Assembly (NCBI GenBank): GCA_024195265.1
Contig: JAJLRJ010000005.1
Location: forward strand, 37,976,207 to 38,040,206
DNA: 64,000 bases
Reading direction: 5' to 3'
Origin: Dendrophyllia cribrosa
Lineage: Eukaryota; Cnidaria; Anthozoa; Scleractinia; Dendrophylliidae
In this document: positions 47,160-58,336 of the stretch, one piece after another
How the letters are laid out: each line of letters opens with the position of its first letter
How positions within the stretch are numbered: the stretch's first letter is position 1
Notes under the pieces: generated by a model
Database searches by the model: none
The model's input: the letters and a program-made list of their open reading frames with translations, nothing else
Told to the model about the DNA's origin: nothing
Program-made: the position numbers and the translations under genes

Positions 47160-47590
47160 CTTTCATTTTCTAGCTTACAAAGGCAACTATCCTCAAATTC
47201 TTCAAGGAGGGTCATCGATGCCGCTTTTCTCTTCACTGCCGGGCACGGGCACGGGCACAACGCATTTCTTTTGTGACTACATCCGGGTCGACCTCCTGTC
47301 TGTGGATTGACCAATAGTAAATTTAGCCTCCAGGTAGGCTTTCTGCTTTTCATTGAATTGGTAGCAAGGGCTGTTCCATTTCCTTTAGCGCCCAGCCCAC
47401 CTTGAGGCTTTGGCCTTTGTTTGAGCTGCTAACTGAGCTTGAGACTTGCAAAGAAAGGGAGAAGTGCAACGCTTTCGCTGAGGAGGGTGGCGTACTGTTA
47501 TTTGGCCAGGTTCATTAGGGTGTGCCTCTCCGGTGACCTGGAGCAGGCTTCTAATGACAGATGGTGTTCCAGAGCGGACGGCCGTTGAAA
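47160..47590 (-). pseudogene. Fragment of a repetitive cnidarian gene, frameshifted
   Basis: The minus strand reads, across several frames, MFQRPSALEHHLSLEACSRS, LLSESVALLPFFASLKLS, then NEKQKAYLEAKFTIGQST and VDPDVVTKEMRCARAR. I recognise this order from a multicopy, uncharacterised cnidarian protein family that often follows C2H2 zinc fingers (...K-Q-x-x-Y-L-x-x-K-F-x-x-G ... D-P-x-x-V ... M-R). Stops and frameshifts show it is dead. The family name and function are unknown, and the match rests on memory of the pattern. Confidence 0.4.
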
Positions 47591-47723
47591 CATTCATTCA
47601 ATCATTCATTCTTTATTTGCCATATATACAACATGTTACAGAGCAAGATGAAAATAATAAAGGATTAGAGAAAAAAGTGAATGGCGAGGAGACCTGAAAT
47701 AAACCACGAGCCCCCGGGAGGTA

Positions 47724-47838
47724 CTAGCCTGCGAGCAAGGCTCTCGGACTTAGGGGTTGGGGGGAAGGGGTACGGGGGGCCTCCTCCCCTCCCAAACCGC
47801 GAGCCTGGTCCCGACCCCGGGAGCTTGCTCGCAGGCTA
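47724..47838. mobile_element. Short hairpin MITE, TAGCCTGCGAGCAAG ends
   Basis: A 115-bp element with inverted ends TAGCCTGCGAGCAAG and CTTGCTCGCAGGCTA. The flanks GGGAGGTAC (47715-47723) and GGGGGGTAC (47839-47847) form a 9-bp duplication with one mismatch. The end resembles that of the element at 33650-34667. Confidence 0.7.
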
Positions 47839-48502
47839 GGGGGGTACTCGGATATGTTTTGGCTGGGTATGTGCCGTCCGGGTCTCCAAATTTAGACCCC
47901 GTTTTAGAAAGAATTTGCACTCAAAATGTTACCCCATTCTAAAAATAGGTCAATTTTTAACACTCTAATTCTAGAACAATGATACGGAAATGATATGCCA
48001 TCTCGGATGGCAGAGCCTCGAAGCGCGCAGGGCTGTCAGCCGCCTATCCTTGATTGTCCACGGCCTTGTGGACGTTGAAAGTCAGATTCTGGTCAGGAGT
48101 ACTAGTGGGCGTATAACTAGACAATCCCCAGGTCAACACCACTTCTGGAATATCCTGCGCAGTATTCAATTTAGATTTCGTAGAAATTGCGTAACTTTCA
48201 ATAGCCCATTTTTTTTTTTTAAGTTATTTCTTTGTTTGTTCGACTTATACATCAAAATACGACAATTCTGCTTCTACACAAATAAGCAACATAATTGCTT
48301 TGATTTCAAACAGAAGATAAAGTCGCGATCTACAATTTCTTGATTCACCATCTTATGAAGCTTTCGTGCGTTCGAAATATTATACCTCGTTCTAGGAAAT
48401 GTCTCTAAAATGGATACTCGTTCGTTCTGGACCAGAAGTCCCAAAATTACGACCCCGTTAGGCGGCACATACCCGTATAGGTATTTTTGGGAAGTACCCC
48501 AC

Positions 48503-48503
<1 letters not shown>

Positions 48504-48534
<31 letters not shown>
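48504..48534. repeat. Poly-C tract (31 nt)
   Basis: An uninterrupted run of C preceded by GTACCCCACT. Confidence 0.9.
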
Positions 48535-48800
48535 TTCCCAGGGATGCAGCCTTTCTGTGGGCATGAAAATACATTGGATGTTGTACGTTCAGGACTGTTT
48601 TCCTTGTCATCGGACGTGGGTGTTGAGACTGTAACTTGCGGTGGAGATGTCACAGAAGCAGCTTTAAACCCACCAGCCGAAAACAAAACTGACAGCCAGC
48701 TGTAGCTCACATCTGTAATAGTATCACGATTCTCAGATACTTTTGCTTGCTTTTGAGACGTCAATATAAAGTCGTATTGACGTCTCAAAAATCTAGACAA

Positions 48801-48973
48801 AACTAATTTCGATTTTGGGCGCGCGTCAATACTGCATTATATTGACGGCGTTGGAAGAAAATATATTCCGTACTGGGCTCCGTCGCTTCGCGACTCCGCC
48901 TAATACGGAATATATTTTCTCCCAACTAGCCGTCAATATAATGCAGTGTTGACCCTCAAAATCGAAATTAGTT
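48801..48973. mobile_element. Hairpin element with AAACTAATTTCGATTTTG ends
   Basis: Inverted arms of about 65-75 bp including CAATACTGCATTATATTGAC and GAAAATATATTCCGTA; the loop is CTCCGTCGCTTCGCGACTCC. It has no coding capacity. Confidence 0.7.
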
Positions 48974-49063
48974 TATAAGAGTATTGAAAACATAACTTCG
49001 TAGCAGAATAAGGGCGGTGTGTTATCGCAAAAGAGCCGGCAAGGGGCGTAGTGAAAGGGTGAC

Positions 49064-49064
<1 letters not shown>

Positions 49065-49098
<34 letters not shown>
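49065..49098. repeat. Poly-C tract (34 nt)
   Basis: The longest homopolymer in the window, following GTGACA. Confidence 0.9.
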
Positions 49099-50677
49099 AT
49101 AAATGACCTGTATATTTTTCTACCAAATATACCCAGAAATATACCTGAAAGACGATTTGAACATTAATTAAAATTGTATCAAAACGAAGGAAACAGACTT
49201 TATACATTTCCAAAAACGGACGTTACTCCTGTTACTTTTCCACGGCAATGTTCTTTCCTTGACCGATACCATAAGCACGCAGCAAATTCCAGTGTGCTAC
49301 ACGTCACGCAATCTCTTTGCAACACATTGTGGGAAACTTTCGAACTGTCATTTAGCGACTGTTGTTTTAACAAATGTGGAGTAAATAACGCTATGATATG
49401 ATCTACAAGGCTCAGATATTCCAAACACAGCAATATAATGGATCGGAGTGCAGGATTGTCTTTATTATAAACGCAATTCAAGGTTCGGGTCAGTTTAATT
49501 TTCTAATGAAAAAGCGGGTAAGTGTTGATCGCTGTTATTTGTAAGGTCGCACAACATGATGTTTGTGTCTCTACTCCGTATCCCAACAAACTGCTTAAAA
49601 GATATCATTTTAAGTTAGCAAAGGATAGATAAAGTTCTTCTGAAGTCCTTACGATTCTGAAAAAGGCTCTATCTCAAAGGAACTATTTTTTGCGATAAAC
49701 ATTTTGTGCGTAGTGTCGGCGTTCAGGTTCGTGTCACAAGTTCTACTGGTGTCAAACTACCCTTCACATTTTGGTCTCTTGACGGGGCACTTTTAAAGTG
49801 CCGCCAGAAATATTTCACCACAGTAAACAACAGAAGTTGTGCTTCAAGACTGTCTTAATTTTGTTTTCAAACTCAACGTACCAATTGGGTTTCCATGGCG
49901 TTGAAATTGGTTCAAATTTGCTAATTTTTAAAATGGAAGAAATCATGTTTCTTCTAACGGCCGAAATATTCTTATTTCAACTGCTAATCCAAAGTAAATA
50001 ATAGTAGTGTGAAGAACAAGAGCGTGTTTATGTTGTGGCCACATTTTATTTATGTATGACATCGCGTTTTTATGTACGAGCGAGATGAAAATGTGTAATT
50101 TTTCGCCAGTTTCACAACTGAAAGGCCGCCGATTTGCCGTTTTTCAAACTTTGAAAATACTTCACTATAGAGATTATTTGGGCAAAATATGAAGAAATCC
50201 GAAATTTTGTGACTGACGCCCGATTTTCGAAAATTTCAGACATTGGCTCTAAAAAACTGTGGGAGAAAAACTTGTTTTTGTGATTTCAGGCTTTATTTGA
50301 CATTTCTCTCTGATTGACAGCTGTCGATCTTTCTCAAAATTTGGTCAGACTGACCAAAATTCTGTCAAATGAATTTGATGACTTCTCTAATTCAATTCCT
50401 TTTTGGTTGAAGTTTTTAGAATGACCCAGTTGAATTCTATAAATTGATAAAGACAATACATTTTGAATTTCTCGCCAATCAGTCATGTGACCCTATTGGA
50501 CCAATCAGAATGCTCGTAAAGGTAAAAAACGTCAATTTTCAAATGCTCATAACTTTTAAACTATTAGAGATATTGACTACAAATTTTGGATTTGTATATT
50601 TCATGGCATGACATTTAACCAGGAAATTTTTGCAAGGCATTTGGAGAGCATAAATTTTGCCGGTGCTGGTACCTTAA

Positions 50678-51265
50678 CCTAAACCGCTTATCTCAATAAG
50701 GTCAATAAACAGGTCGATTTTAATTAAATGCGTCATAAAAAAAAAAAAAAAGAAATATTTCCAGAATTTCTATATAAAATAAAATAGATATTTTCAAACG
50801 AAAGGAAAAGAAATGTAATTGTGAAATATAGGTTTGGGTTATTAGAATTCTGAGTTTTTAAGTTTCGGTATTAGTACAAAACGCGTTTTTAGAGGAAAAT
50901 ATAAGAACATATGTTATATTCATGATATTTTTAGAAAATAAGTATTTGATATCAAAGATTAAGGAAAGAAGCGGACGCATTTTGCCTGTCTACACGATCG
51001 CTGTTTTGAAAAATGCCCCGGCATTCAGTTAGGTAACATTCCTACTGTTCAATTCTCTTCTGCATTGCAATGATTTCTGCGGCCTACGATTATGGCTTTT
51101 CGTGTTTTCAGGGAACATGATTTTCACCAATAAACTTATTTTTATTGTTCGCTGTGGCATGTAGGTCATTACAGGTCATTCCCTGTTTTAGTAACTATGC
51201 ATGTTCACTATATATCTAGCCTGGTTCTCATGTTTCGTGAGCTTTGTAATGAAACGTTTATTTAT
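50678..51265. other. Intron stretch between two large elements
   Basis: AT-rich, with an A run near 50736-50750. Nothing else is seen. It ends in the left target duplication of the next element. Confidence 0.5.
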
Positions 51266-51745
51266 CGCTGTGGCTAAATGCCCGGCAGCCGGCAAGGTCT
51301 CAAATAGACTAAATGCCCGGCAGTCAGAAATTTTCACAAAATTTTCACTGAAAGGCTCTTTCAAACCTTTTCAGAGTATTCGATGTTCGTTTAGAAATGT
51401 CAAGCACTAACAAAAATTACTTTGCTTTTCCAGTTGACGAAAAATCCAAGCTTGTGCATACCATAAGATCGCTATGTTCTCGACACTTAGAAAATTTCTG
51501 CTAAGACTCGCAGTCAGAAATTTTCACAGAATTTCGACTAAACGTCTCACTCAAACCTCTTAAGAGTATTCAAAGTTCGTTTAGAAATGTCAAGCGAATC
51601 CCAAAAATATTTTGATTTTCCAGTTGACGAAATATCCAAGCTTGGGCATACTATAAGATCGCTATGTTCTCGACACTTAGAAAATTTTGCACAGACTGCC
51701 GGGCACGGTCTCAAATAGACTAAATGCCCGGCAGTGAGAAATTTT

Positions 51746-51908
51746 CAGGGGCGTAGCTACCTGTACGCACGTACGCACGTGCGTACTTGAAAAAATCGAA
51801 GAAAAAAAAAAGATAGATTTGGGACTTGAGGGTGGGGGGAGGAGGTAGGGGAAGTGTTTGAAAACAGTGATTGTGCGTACCTCTGAAAAAGTCCTGGCTA
51901 TGCCCCTG
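51746..51908. mobile_element. hAT-like MITE with CAGGGGCGTAGC ends
   Basis: A 163-bp insert into one of the arm units of the fold-back element. The ends CAGGGGCGTAGC and GCTATGCCCCTG are inverted with one mismatch and resemble hAT-type termini. The flanking octamers agree at only five of eight positions, so the class is tentative. Confidence 0.6.
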
Positions 51909-52669
51909 AATCTTTTTCATAGAATTTTCACTGAAAGGCTCTTTGAAACCTTTTGAGAGTATTCAATGTTCGTTTAGAAATGTCAAGCGCCTCCAAAAAT
52001 TAGTTTGCTTTTCCAGTTGACGAAATATCCAATTGGGCATACCATAAGATCGCTATGTTCTCGACACTTAGAAAATTTCTGCACAGACTGCCGGGAACGG
52101 TCTCAAATAGACTAAATGCCCAGCAGTCAGAAATTTCCACAGGATAAATATCGACTAATTAGATAAATATTCAATTATTTCAAGTTTACCTTCTCCAGAA
52201 AATCCTCTCTTCTTCATCGTATTAAACCAGTCGCTTTCTAGACAATTCCTGACCTCACGTGTTGTGATATTTCTCGCCAGTTTTTACAGCAATGCTGGTG
52301 TAGCGGCCTGCCGTAGTACTTGGCTACAGCTGTCACGCCACCATACTGACGACTGTCACGAACACTATAACATAGCCCTTTATAACACCCTGCTGGAAAA
52401 TAGGCTACAACACGACGATAGATCCACCCTGTTAATATTAGACTTGATTTTATCGTAAACCGGCCTTAAAAATTCTCTGAAATCAGCGTTTTAAACTGTC
52501 GGGCATTTATGCGCCGATCAATTCGAAACATCAACATGCATGCCCCGGGCATTTGAACGCTTTCTGTGCCCGGGGAGTCGGGAATTTGATGTGATAGGCC
52601 ATCCCGGGGGTGGGGAATTTGACTTTGCCTGGGTGGGGTGGGGAATTTAAACCGGAAGTGTCAAGTTCA

Positions 52670-52820
52670 GCGTTTTCACTTGACGTCATAGCCGCCACAT
52701 TGGTGTTCCCGTACAAAATGATTTTAATTAACTTCTTTTGCTAGGAACACCAACATGGCTGCCATGGCCTTTGTCATTTGAGTCCCACGGGACTGAAGGT
52801 CACGCGAGTGAAAACGCTCT
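52670..52820. mobile_element. Palindromic MITE within the Mutator-like element
   Basis: AGCGTTTTCACTTGACGTCA (52670) and CCACATTGGTGTTCC pair with GGAACACCAACATGG and GTCACGCGAGTGAAAACGCT (up to 52820). It has no coding capacity. Confidence 0.6.
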
Positions 52821-53860
52821 ATATCTTTTTTTGGCCGGCGCCTATCAAACGCACGTGGTTGTTTCAGAACATCATGGAGCAATTTGAAGGGAAAGATATC
52901 GCTTTTGTGAGGAAACTTTTATCGCTTTTGTGAGTAATTTTTTTTCACGGAAAAGGGGCTGATAAAGCTTTGTAGTGCTTTTGAAGGTATGTATGAATAG
53001 TTAAATATGTTAAATATTTATAAATCTTAGATTTTTAAAATACAGCTTCAATTGGCGTTCAACGCGTACTAGATTTCGAAGTCAATGTGGCTGACTGTGT
53101 TGCTAGTCTATAAATGTCCGCAGAGCTTGTACGGCCATTGATTGAAAGGAAAAACACTGTAAATTGAACAACAACCTCTCTCAAACCAAAAATTCATTAA
53201 GGAAACATTTGTCAGTTGCTATAAAATGCGTTTAGAATAATAAATTTTCACCTCGTGGAATGACGCTTGCAAGCGATTTGTTCAAAACCCAACAGCTCCA
53301 CCAAAAATGAATCAACCGCTTTGCTAAATATTTTTGCAAGATTTGTTGATCACACGAGAAATTACTCAATTCAAAAATTATCGAAAAGTAAATCCCAAAC
53401 CAATAACAAAATTCATTTCGACACGGAGTCCACAGGAGTGCCGTGAAATATCTGTTGCAAAGTACACGCGGTTCAGTTGAGTATATTCTCGAAGAAAACA
53501 CTAGCTAGTCGGGACTAGTTCATCGCTGTTGTGATCTTCAAATTGCCCTAAACCAGTTGATTCTTGTTTCATATTGTACTCAATCACCAGCTTTTAAAAC
53601 ACTATGTTTGTCCGCAGTATCGCCGGGAAGTACTTTACCTGATTCACTCTGACAGACGACCGGAACAAAACAACTGAATGCAAAGTGTATTTTTTATTCT
53701 CACTAAAAACATTTTATCTCAGTTTAGGAGGGGCATTTGACAGTCAAATCCAGTCTTAGGGTGGGGCATTTGAATGCAATTTTGGCCCAAGGGGGCGGGA
53801 ATTTGAACAAGTCGGTCTTCAAAAGTTCAAATGCCCGGGGCATTGCCCGGGGCATTGCCC

Positions 53861-53879
53861 GGGGGGGGGGGGGGGGGGG
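53861..53879. repeat. Poly-G tract (19 nt)
   Basis: It follows a tandem CCCGGGGCATTG repeat. Confidence 0.9.
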
Positions 53880-54970
53880 ATGTTGATGTTTCGAATTGAT
53901 CGGCGCATTCGTCTATTTGAGGCAGTGCCCGGCAGTCTGCAGAAATTTTCGAAGTGTCGAGAACATAGCGATCTTATGGTATGCCCAAGCTTGGATATTT
54001 CGTCAACTGGAAAAGCAAAATTATTTTTGGAAGCGCTTGACATTTCTAAACGAACATCGAATACTCTCAAAAGGTTTGAATGAGCCTTTCAGTGGAAAGT
54101 CTATGAAAATTTCTGACTGCCGGGCATTTAGTCTATTTGAGACCGTGCCCGGCAGTCTGTGCAGAAATTTTCTAAGTGTCGAGAACATAGCGATCTTATG
54201 GTATGCCCAATTGGATATTTCGTCAACTGGAAAAGCAAACTAATTTTTGGAAGCGCTTGACATTTCTAAACGAACATTGAATACTCTTAAGAGGTTTGAG
54301 TGTGACGTTCAGTCGAAATTCTGTGAAAATTTCTGACTGCGAGTCTCAGCAGAAAGTTTCTAAGTGTCGGCGGAGAACATAGCGATCTTATGGTATGCCC
54401 AAGCTTGGATATTTCGTCAACTGGATAAGCAAAATAATTTTTGGAAGCGCTTGACATTTCTAAACGAACATTGAATACTATGAAAAGGTTTGAAAGAGCC
54501 TTTCAGTGAAAATTTTGTGAACATTTCTGACTGCCGGGCATTTAGTCTATTTGCGACCGTGCCCGGCTGCCGGGCATTTAGCCACAGCGTTTATTTATAT
54601 TTAGTATATACTGAAACAGTGGATAGCATTGTTGGCGCGCTCTGATTGGCTACTGAAACTCGGAATAGCAAGTGCTATTCGCACTGCATAAATCATAAGC
54701 AGAGCATATAAGACCAACAAAATATGAATAAATTGTCATTCCTTCAAGTGCAACGGCTCCGTCAACATCAAAGTGTCTCTCGCTATCTGAACACCAGCGC
54801 TGACCTTTTATCGTCTTCGGTAGCATGTACACCACCCTTTGAAGCTCATTTGGCTTAGTGACTCAGGTAAAGACTACAAAGTTGATGTATTTGACTTGGG
54901 GAACGATTTTTCCTGCTACGAACACGAATTTTCCAGCAAGCAGAATTGACGACTGGAATTGGCACTGTCC

Positions 54971-55234
54971 ATGAACATGGCTGACCGAAGAGCTGCTAAT
55001 GTACAGTTCCCGCAACAAGCGCCGGAACAAGTTCAAGCGCCGGAACAAGTTCAACCGGGACAGAACCCAGCGCAAGCACAAGTTCAGCGACGACAAAATC
55101 CCGCGCCACATGTTCGACAAGGGCAGAATCCAGTGCCACAAGTTCAGCAAGGACAGAACCCCGCGCCACAAGTTCAGCAAGGACAGAACCCTGCGCCACA
55201 AGGCCAGGGCTTGTCGACGGAGGAAAAACTTGAG
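54971..55234 (+). CDS. Gag-like protein of the PAT-type element, exon 1
   Basis: The frame opens at ATG 54971 (or 54977) and encodes 88 codons. It is Pro/Gln rich with tandem QGQNPAPQVQ repeats, then STEEKLE, and ends at a donor GAG|GTAAAT. It joins 56553 in phase 0. The composition fits a disordered N-terminal part of a retroelement nucleocapsid precursor. No other domain is seen. Confidence 0.65.
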
Positions 55235-55289
55235 GTAAATTTTCGCTTTAACACGTGTTAGTTCTGAGATTATTATTTTATTAAGTGTT

Positions 55290-56430
55290 GTTGGCCACGG
55301 GAGTAATACTTTCTTTTGAGAGTGATGCGCGATGGGAAATGTTATTGGCCCCGGAGTGGACTCGTAAGAGTTTTTTATTTGCGATAATGGCCATTGCGTA
55401 GGCCACAGAATTAGGACTCCTTGTGAGTTTGTTATCGCAAATAATGGTCATGTTTTATATTGACCACGGCACTCCTGAGTTATGTGAAATGTATTGGCCG
55501 CGAAGTTGACTCGTAAGAGTCTATTGTTGGCGATAATGGCCATTGCGTCGGCCGCGGAGTAAGAACTCCTTGTGAGTTTGTTATTGCAAATAATGGTCAT
55601 ATTTTCGGCTGACTACGGAACCCCTTGAGATATGTGAAATGGTATTGGCCACGGGGGTGAAACTTGTAAGAGTGTATTATATACAAATGTGAAATGTTAT
55701 TGGCCACGGAACAAGAGTTTGTTGACGCCGATGTGATATGTTATTGGCCACGAAGTGAAACGCGCAAGAGCTTGTTTATGCAGATGTGATATGTTATTGG
55801 CCACGAAGTGAAACGCCCAAGAGTTTGTTTATGCAGATGTGATATGTTATTGGCCACGAAATGAAACGCGCAAGAGTCTGTTTATGCAGATGTGATATGT
55901 TATTGGCCACGAAGTGAAACGCGCAAGAGTTTGTTTATGCAGATGTGATATGTTATTGGCCACGAAGTGAAACGCGCAAGAGCTGTTTATGCAGATGTGA
56001 TATGTTATTGGCCACGGAGTGTAACGCGCAAGAGCTTGTTTATGCAGATGTGATGTGTTATTGGCCTCGAAGTAAACTCGTAAGAGATTGTTATATGCAA
56101 ATGTGGAATGTTATTGGCCACGGAGGTGAGACTCGTAATTGTTTGTTATGTTCTGGAAGATGTGAATATTATTGGCCACGGATTGAAACTCGTCAAAATT
56201 TGTTATGATTTCTTAATGTGAATATTATTGGCCAAGGAAGTGAAACTCTATAAGCGTTGGTTATGATTTTTTCAAACGTGGTTAAGATTGGCCGCGGAAG
56301 GGGAACTCAAAAAGAGCTTGTTATTATTTTGCAAATGTGAATATTATTGGCGACGGAAGTGAAACCCTGTAGGCGTTTGTTGTGATTTTTTAAATGTGAA
56401 TAATATTAGCCGCGGAAGTGAAAAAAATAT
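55290..56430. repeat. 53-bp minisatellite in the gag-like intron
   Basis: Roughly 18 tandem units. Between about 55700 and 56060 they are regular at 53 bp, each with GTGATATGTTATTGGCCACG, AAGTGAAACGCGCAAGAG and TTTATGCA. The outer units are more degenerate. Every unit carries ATTGG, the reverse of a CCAAT box. It is not a CRISPR array: repeats have no unique spacers. Confidence 0.9.
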
Positions 56431-56552
56431 ATATATATTGGCAATCGGGTGAGAGAATGTATTATGGGCGCAGATAGGTTGAATACGTATGAATTAGTTC
56501 TACGATTATAAAGCGTCTGAGAGTATCTTGCCTTTTCCTTTTGAAATTATAG

Positions 56553-57068
56553 GCCTTACAGAAAAAGTACGATGAAATGAGAGCGGATATGGATATTTTC
56601 TCCAGTTTATCAGTGGATAGCCTCCTCAACAAAATTAAAAATCTCGCCTCCCGTCCCATTGTGGAGTTTAATAAGCACGAGGTCCTAGAGTTACTGGAAG
56701 CTCTTAAGAATACCGCTCGCGATGTACGCCACGAGAAGGAGGGCTACTTCCGCTTGACCTACGAAGCTTTGAGAACGAAATTGGACCAGCCTAACCATAT
56801 CTTCCGGAGCTTTCTCTTGCCATTGCTAGGTGATAAAGACCATGAGAAGATATTGGGTATTATGGCAAAAGTTGAGAAGAGTAACAGGAGTCAGCCGCAA
56901 CCAATGCCACTGTCACATGCGAGGATGTCAAATGCCCCATATGTTCGCTGCTATAGTTGTGGGAAGCTTGGGCATATCGCTGTCAATTGTTTCAAAAGAA
57001 GGAGGGAACAGCGCGGACGCCCGTCTGAACCTGCTTCCCGACCTAGGAACATTAGCAATAACAAATGA
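56553..57068 (+). CDS. Gag-like protein of the PAT-type element, exon 2 with CCHC zinc knuckle
   Basis: The acceptor ATTATAG ends at 56552. The frame runs ALQKKYDEMRADMDIFSSLS through an alpha-helical region to the zinc knuckle CYSCGKLGHIAVNC (C-x2-C-x4-H-x4-C), a basic tail and a stop at 57066-57068. An AATAAA follows at 57152-57157. The two exons give about 259 residues. A retroelement capsid/nucleocapsid role is inferred from the knuckle, the size and the surrounding direct repeats. Confidence 0.75.
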   Translation, partial: ALQKKYDEMRADMDIFSSLSVDSLLNKIKNLASRPIVEFNKHEVLELLEALKNTARDVRHEKEGYFRLTYEALRTKLDQPNHIFRSFLLPLLGDKDHEKILGIMAKVEKSNRSQPQPMPLSHARMSNAPYVRCYSCGKLGHIAVNCFKRRREQRGRPSEPASRPRNISNNK

Positions 57069-57377
57069 ACATGGGTTATATCTAAGATCGCAAAGAACAC
57101 AATTTTTTTACTATTGCGTCAGAAATTGCTGACTATGTAATGCTGTATTTCAATAAATACTGTATAATGTGGCAATGAATCGCTATTCTACGTTTATTCA
57201 CCCTTGCCTCTCGTTTTAGAAATTTTCTTCCTCCTTTTCCTCTAGTAGAGAAGTGGCAGTTGTGAAAAAGAGTATCTAAACACACTCCCCCAGTCTATTG
57301 CTGGGTCATGACTGTCACCCCTCTGCTAACCTCGGTTCCCTTTTTTTTTTTTATTAGTCCTTTGTTTTCATACCTAG

Positions 57378-57827
57378 ATCACCACAAGTCTCTCCTGGGA
57401 ATGGGAGTTTGACCCACAGTTCGATGAAAAAGTTGCACAATATGCAAAGATGCCGCAAAAGCCAATCACGTGGGTGGATTGGATGGGAACGTCACTGGAG
57501 GTTGGCTCAGGGGTGACAGTCCGGGAATTTTCAGAACAATACATACACAGAGTGATAAATGGAGAAGAATTAGCGGACCCAGCAAAATTATTATTTAGAG
57601 ATCCAAACGCCTTTCGCGCAGGTGAACTCCACAAACACTACGATAAATGGTGCAGAATCGTGGGTGACAACCCTTCACCGGAACAAGTTAAGATATTAAG
57701 TTGGATTCGCGATGGAGTTTCCATTTTTGAATTTTTTCAGCCATTCTCTGGCAGCTTTAAAGGCCGTCACTATCAATCAGACCGCCCGCCATCAGAGTCA
57801 TCTGCTTTCGGCTCAACAGCTGCCTAA
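57378..57827 (+). pseudogene. Pol-like N-terminal fragment of the PAT-type element
   Basis: After an acceptor-like ACCTAG the frame encodes SLSWEWEFDPQFDEKVAQYA, then VSIFEFFQPFSGSFKG and YQSDRPP, and stops at 57825-57827. The F-x-x-F-x-G-x-F-x-G segment precedes the RT in DIRS-group pol proteins as I know them from cnidarian genomes. RT motifs do not follow, so the element is truncated here. It could be a downstream exon of the gag-like gene. Confidence 0.55.
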
Positions 57828-58336
57828 CCCATACATTTAGGCTCACTGGAAGGAGACCCTTATTGGGGCCAGTGAGGGGGTGATGGTTGCCCTGGAAACG
57901 TTCAAGTAAACTATCAAGTTACAGACATGATACCAATCGCTCACGTTTATACGATGTAAAGCCGCTCTTGGTCGGGCGCATGGCGAGCAATTATTGTGGC
58001 CTTGGAGATAACAGTGAGGCCTGGATTTTGTGCATTTTGGGAAAATGAGGTGTGGGGAGTAAGGTTTGGGGAGTGAGGTTTGGGAGTGAGGTTTGGTGGT
58101 GCGCTTTGGCATGGCCAATGCAGTTGTGATGATATTCGGACTTCTGGGATAGGTTGACTGACATGTGTTGTTTACTGGGTGTGAATGTGCCCCTCCCTAT
58201 CTTCCGGGGCACTGATTGTTACTTGATCTTGTCAGCAGACCATCAATGGCCTCTTTGGTTGGATGTAAGTTTTGGGGGATTAAGAGACCATTGATGGTCT
58301 GGATTTGTGGAGTTCAGGGGACTGAAGATGATTGGA

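Larger units (their letters stand above)
44947..50673. mobile_element. Large TTAA-flanked DNA element with 1.4-1.7-kb inverted ends
   Basis: The left arm (44947-46664) and right arm (49235-50673) are inverted copies. The ends read GGTATCAGCACCGGCAAAAT and GGTACCAGCACCGGC, flanked by TTAA (44943-44946 and 50674-50677). The target site suggests piggyBac or Kolobok. The left arm carries an extra MITE (45366-45590) and about 50 bp near 45690-45740 that the right arm lacks. A partial third copy of the arm sequence lies at 46885-46950. No transposase was recognised in the 2.6-kb centre, which is filled by other relics. Confidence 0.8.
51266..54589. mobile_element. Mutator-like fold-back element with ends built from ~200-bp repeat units
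   Basis: The ends are CGCTGTGGCTAAATGCCCGG (51266) and its reverse complement ending at 54589. TTTATTTAT is duplicated exactly (51257-51265 and 54590-54598). A 9-bp duplication and long inverted ends are typical of Mutator-like elements. Each arm (51266-52140 and 53930-54589) consists of three tandem units of about 200 bp, each with GACTAAATGCCCGGCAGTCA, GAAAGGCTCTTTCAAACC, ATCGCTATGTTCTCGACACT. The centre has a second pair of inverted arms (about 52503-52535 and 53880-53912) and no transposase. Confidence 0.85.

Noticed and set aside
48410..48800. Open frames with poly-Pro or poly-Gly runs
   Set aside because: They are produced by the 31-nt C tract and stop soon on both sides. No conserved protein is visible.
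54999..55238. A basic, repetitive open frame overlapping the gag-like exon in another frame
   Set aside because: It is an out-of-frame reading of the tandem CAGAACCC-type repeats. The zinc-knuckle frame joins by a phase-matched splice and is preferred.
55290..56430. Regular repeats resembling a CRISPR array
   Set aside because: The units are contiguous 53-bp tandem copies with no unique spacers, in a eukaryotic intron. It is a minisatellite.
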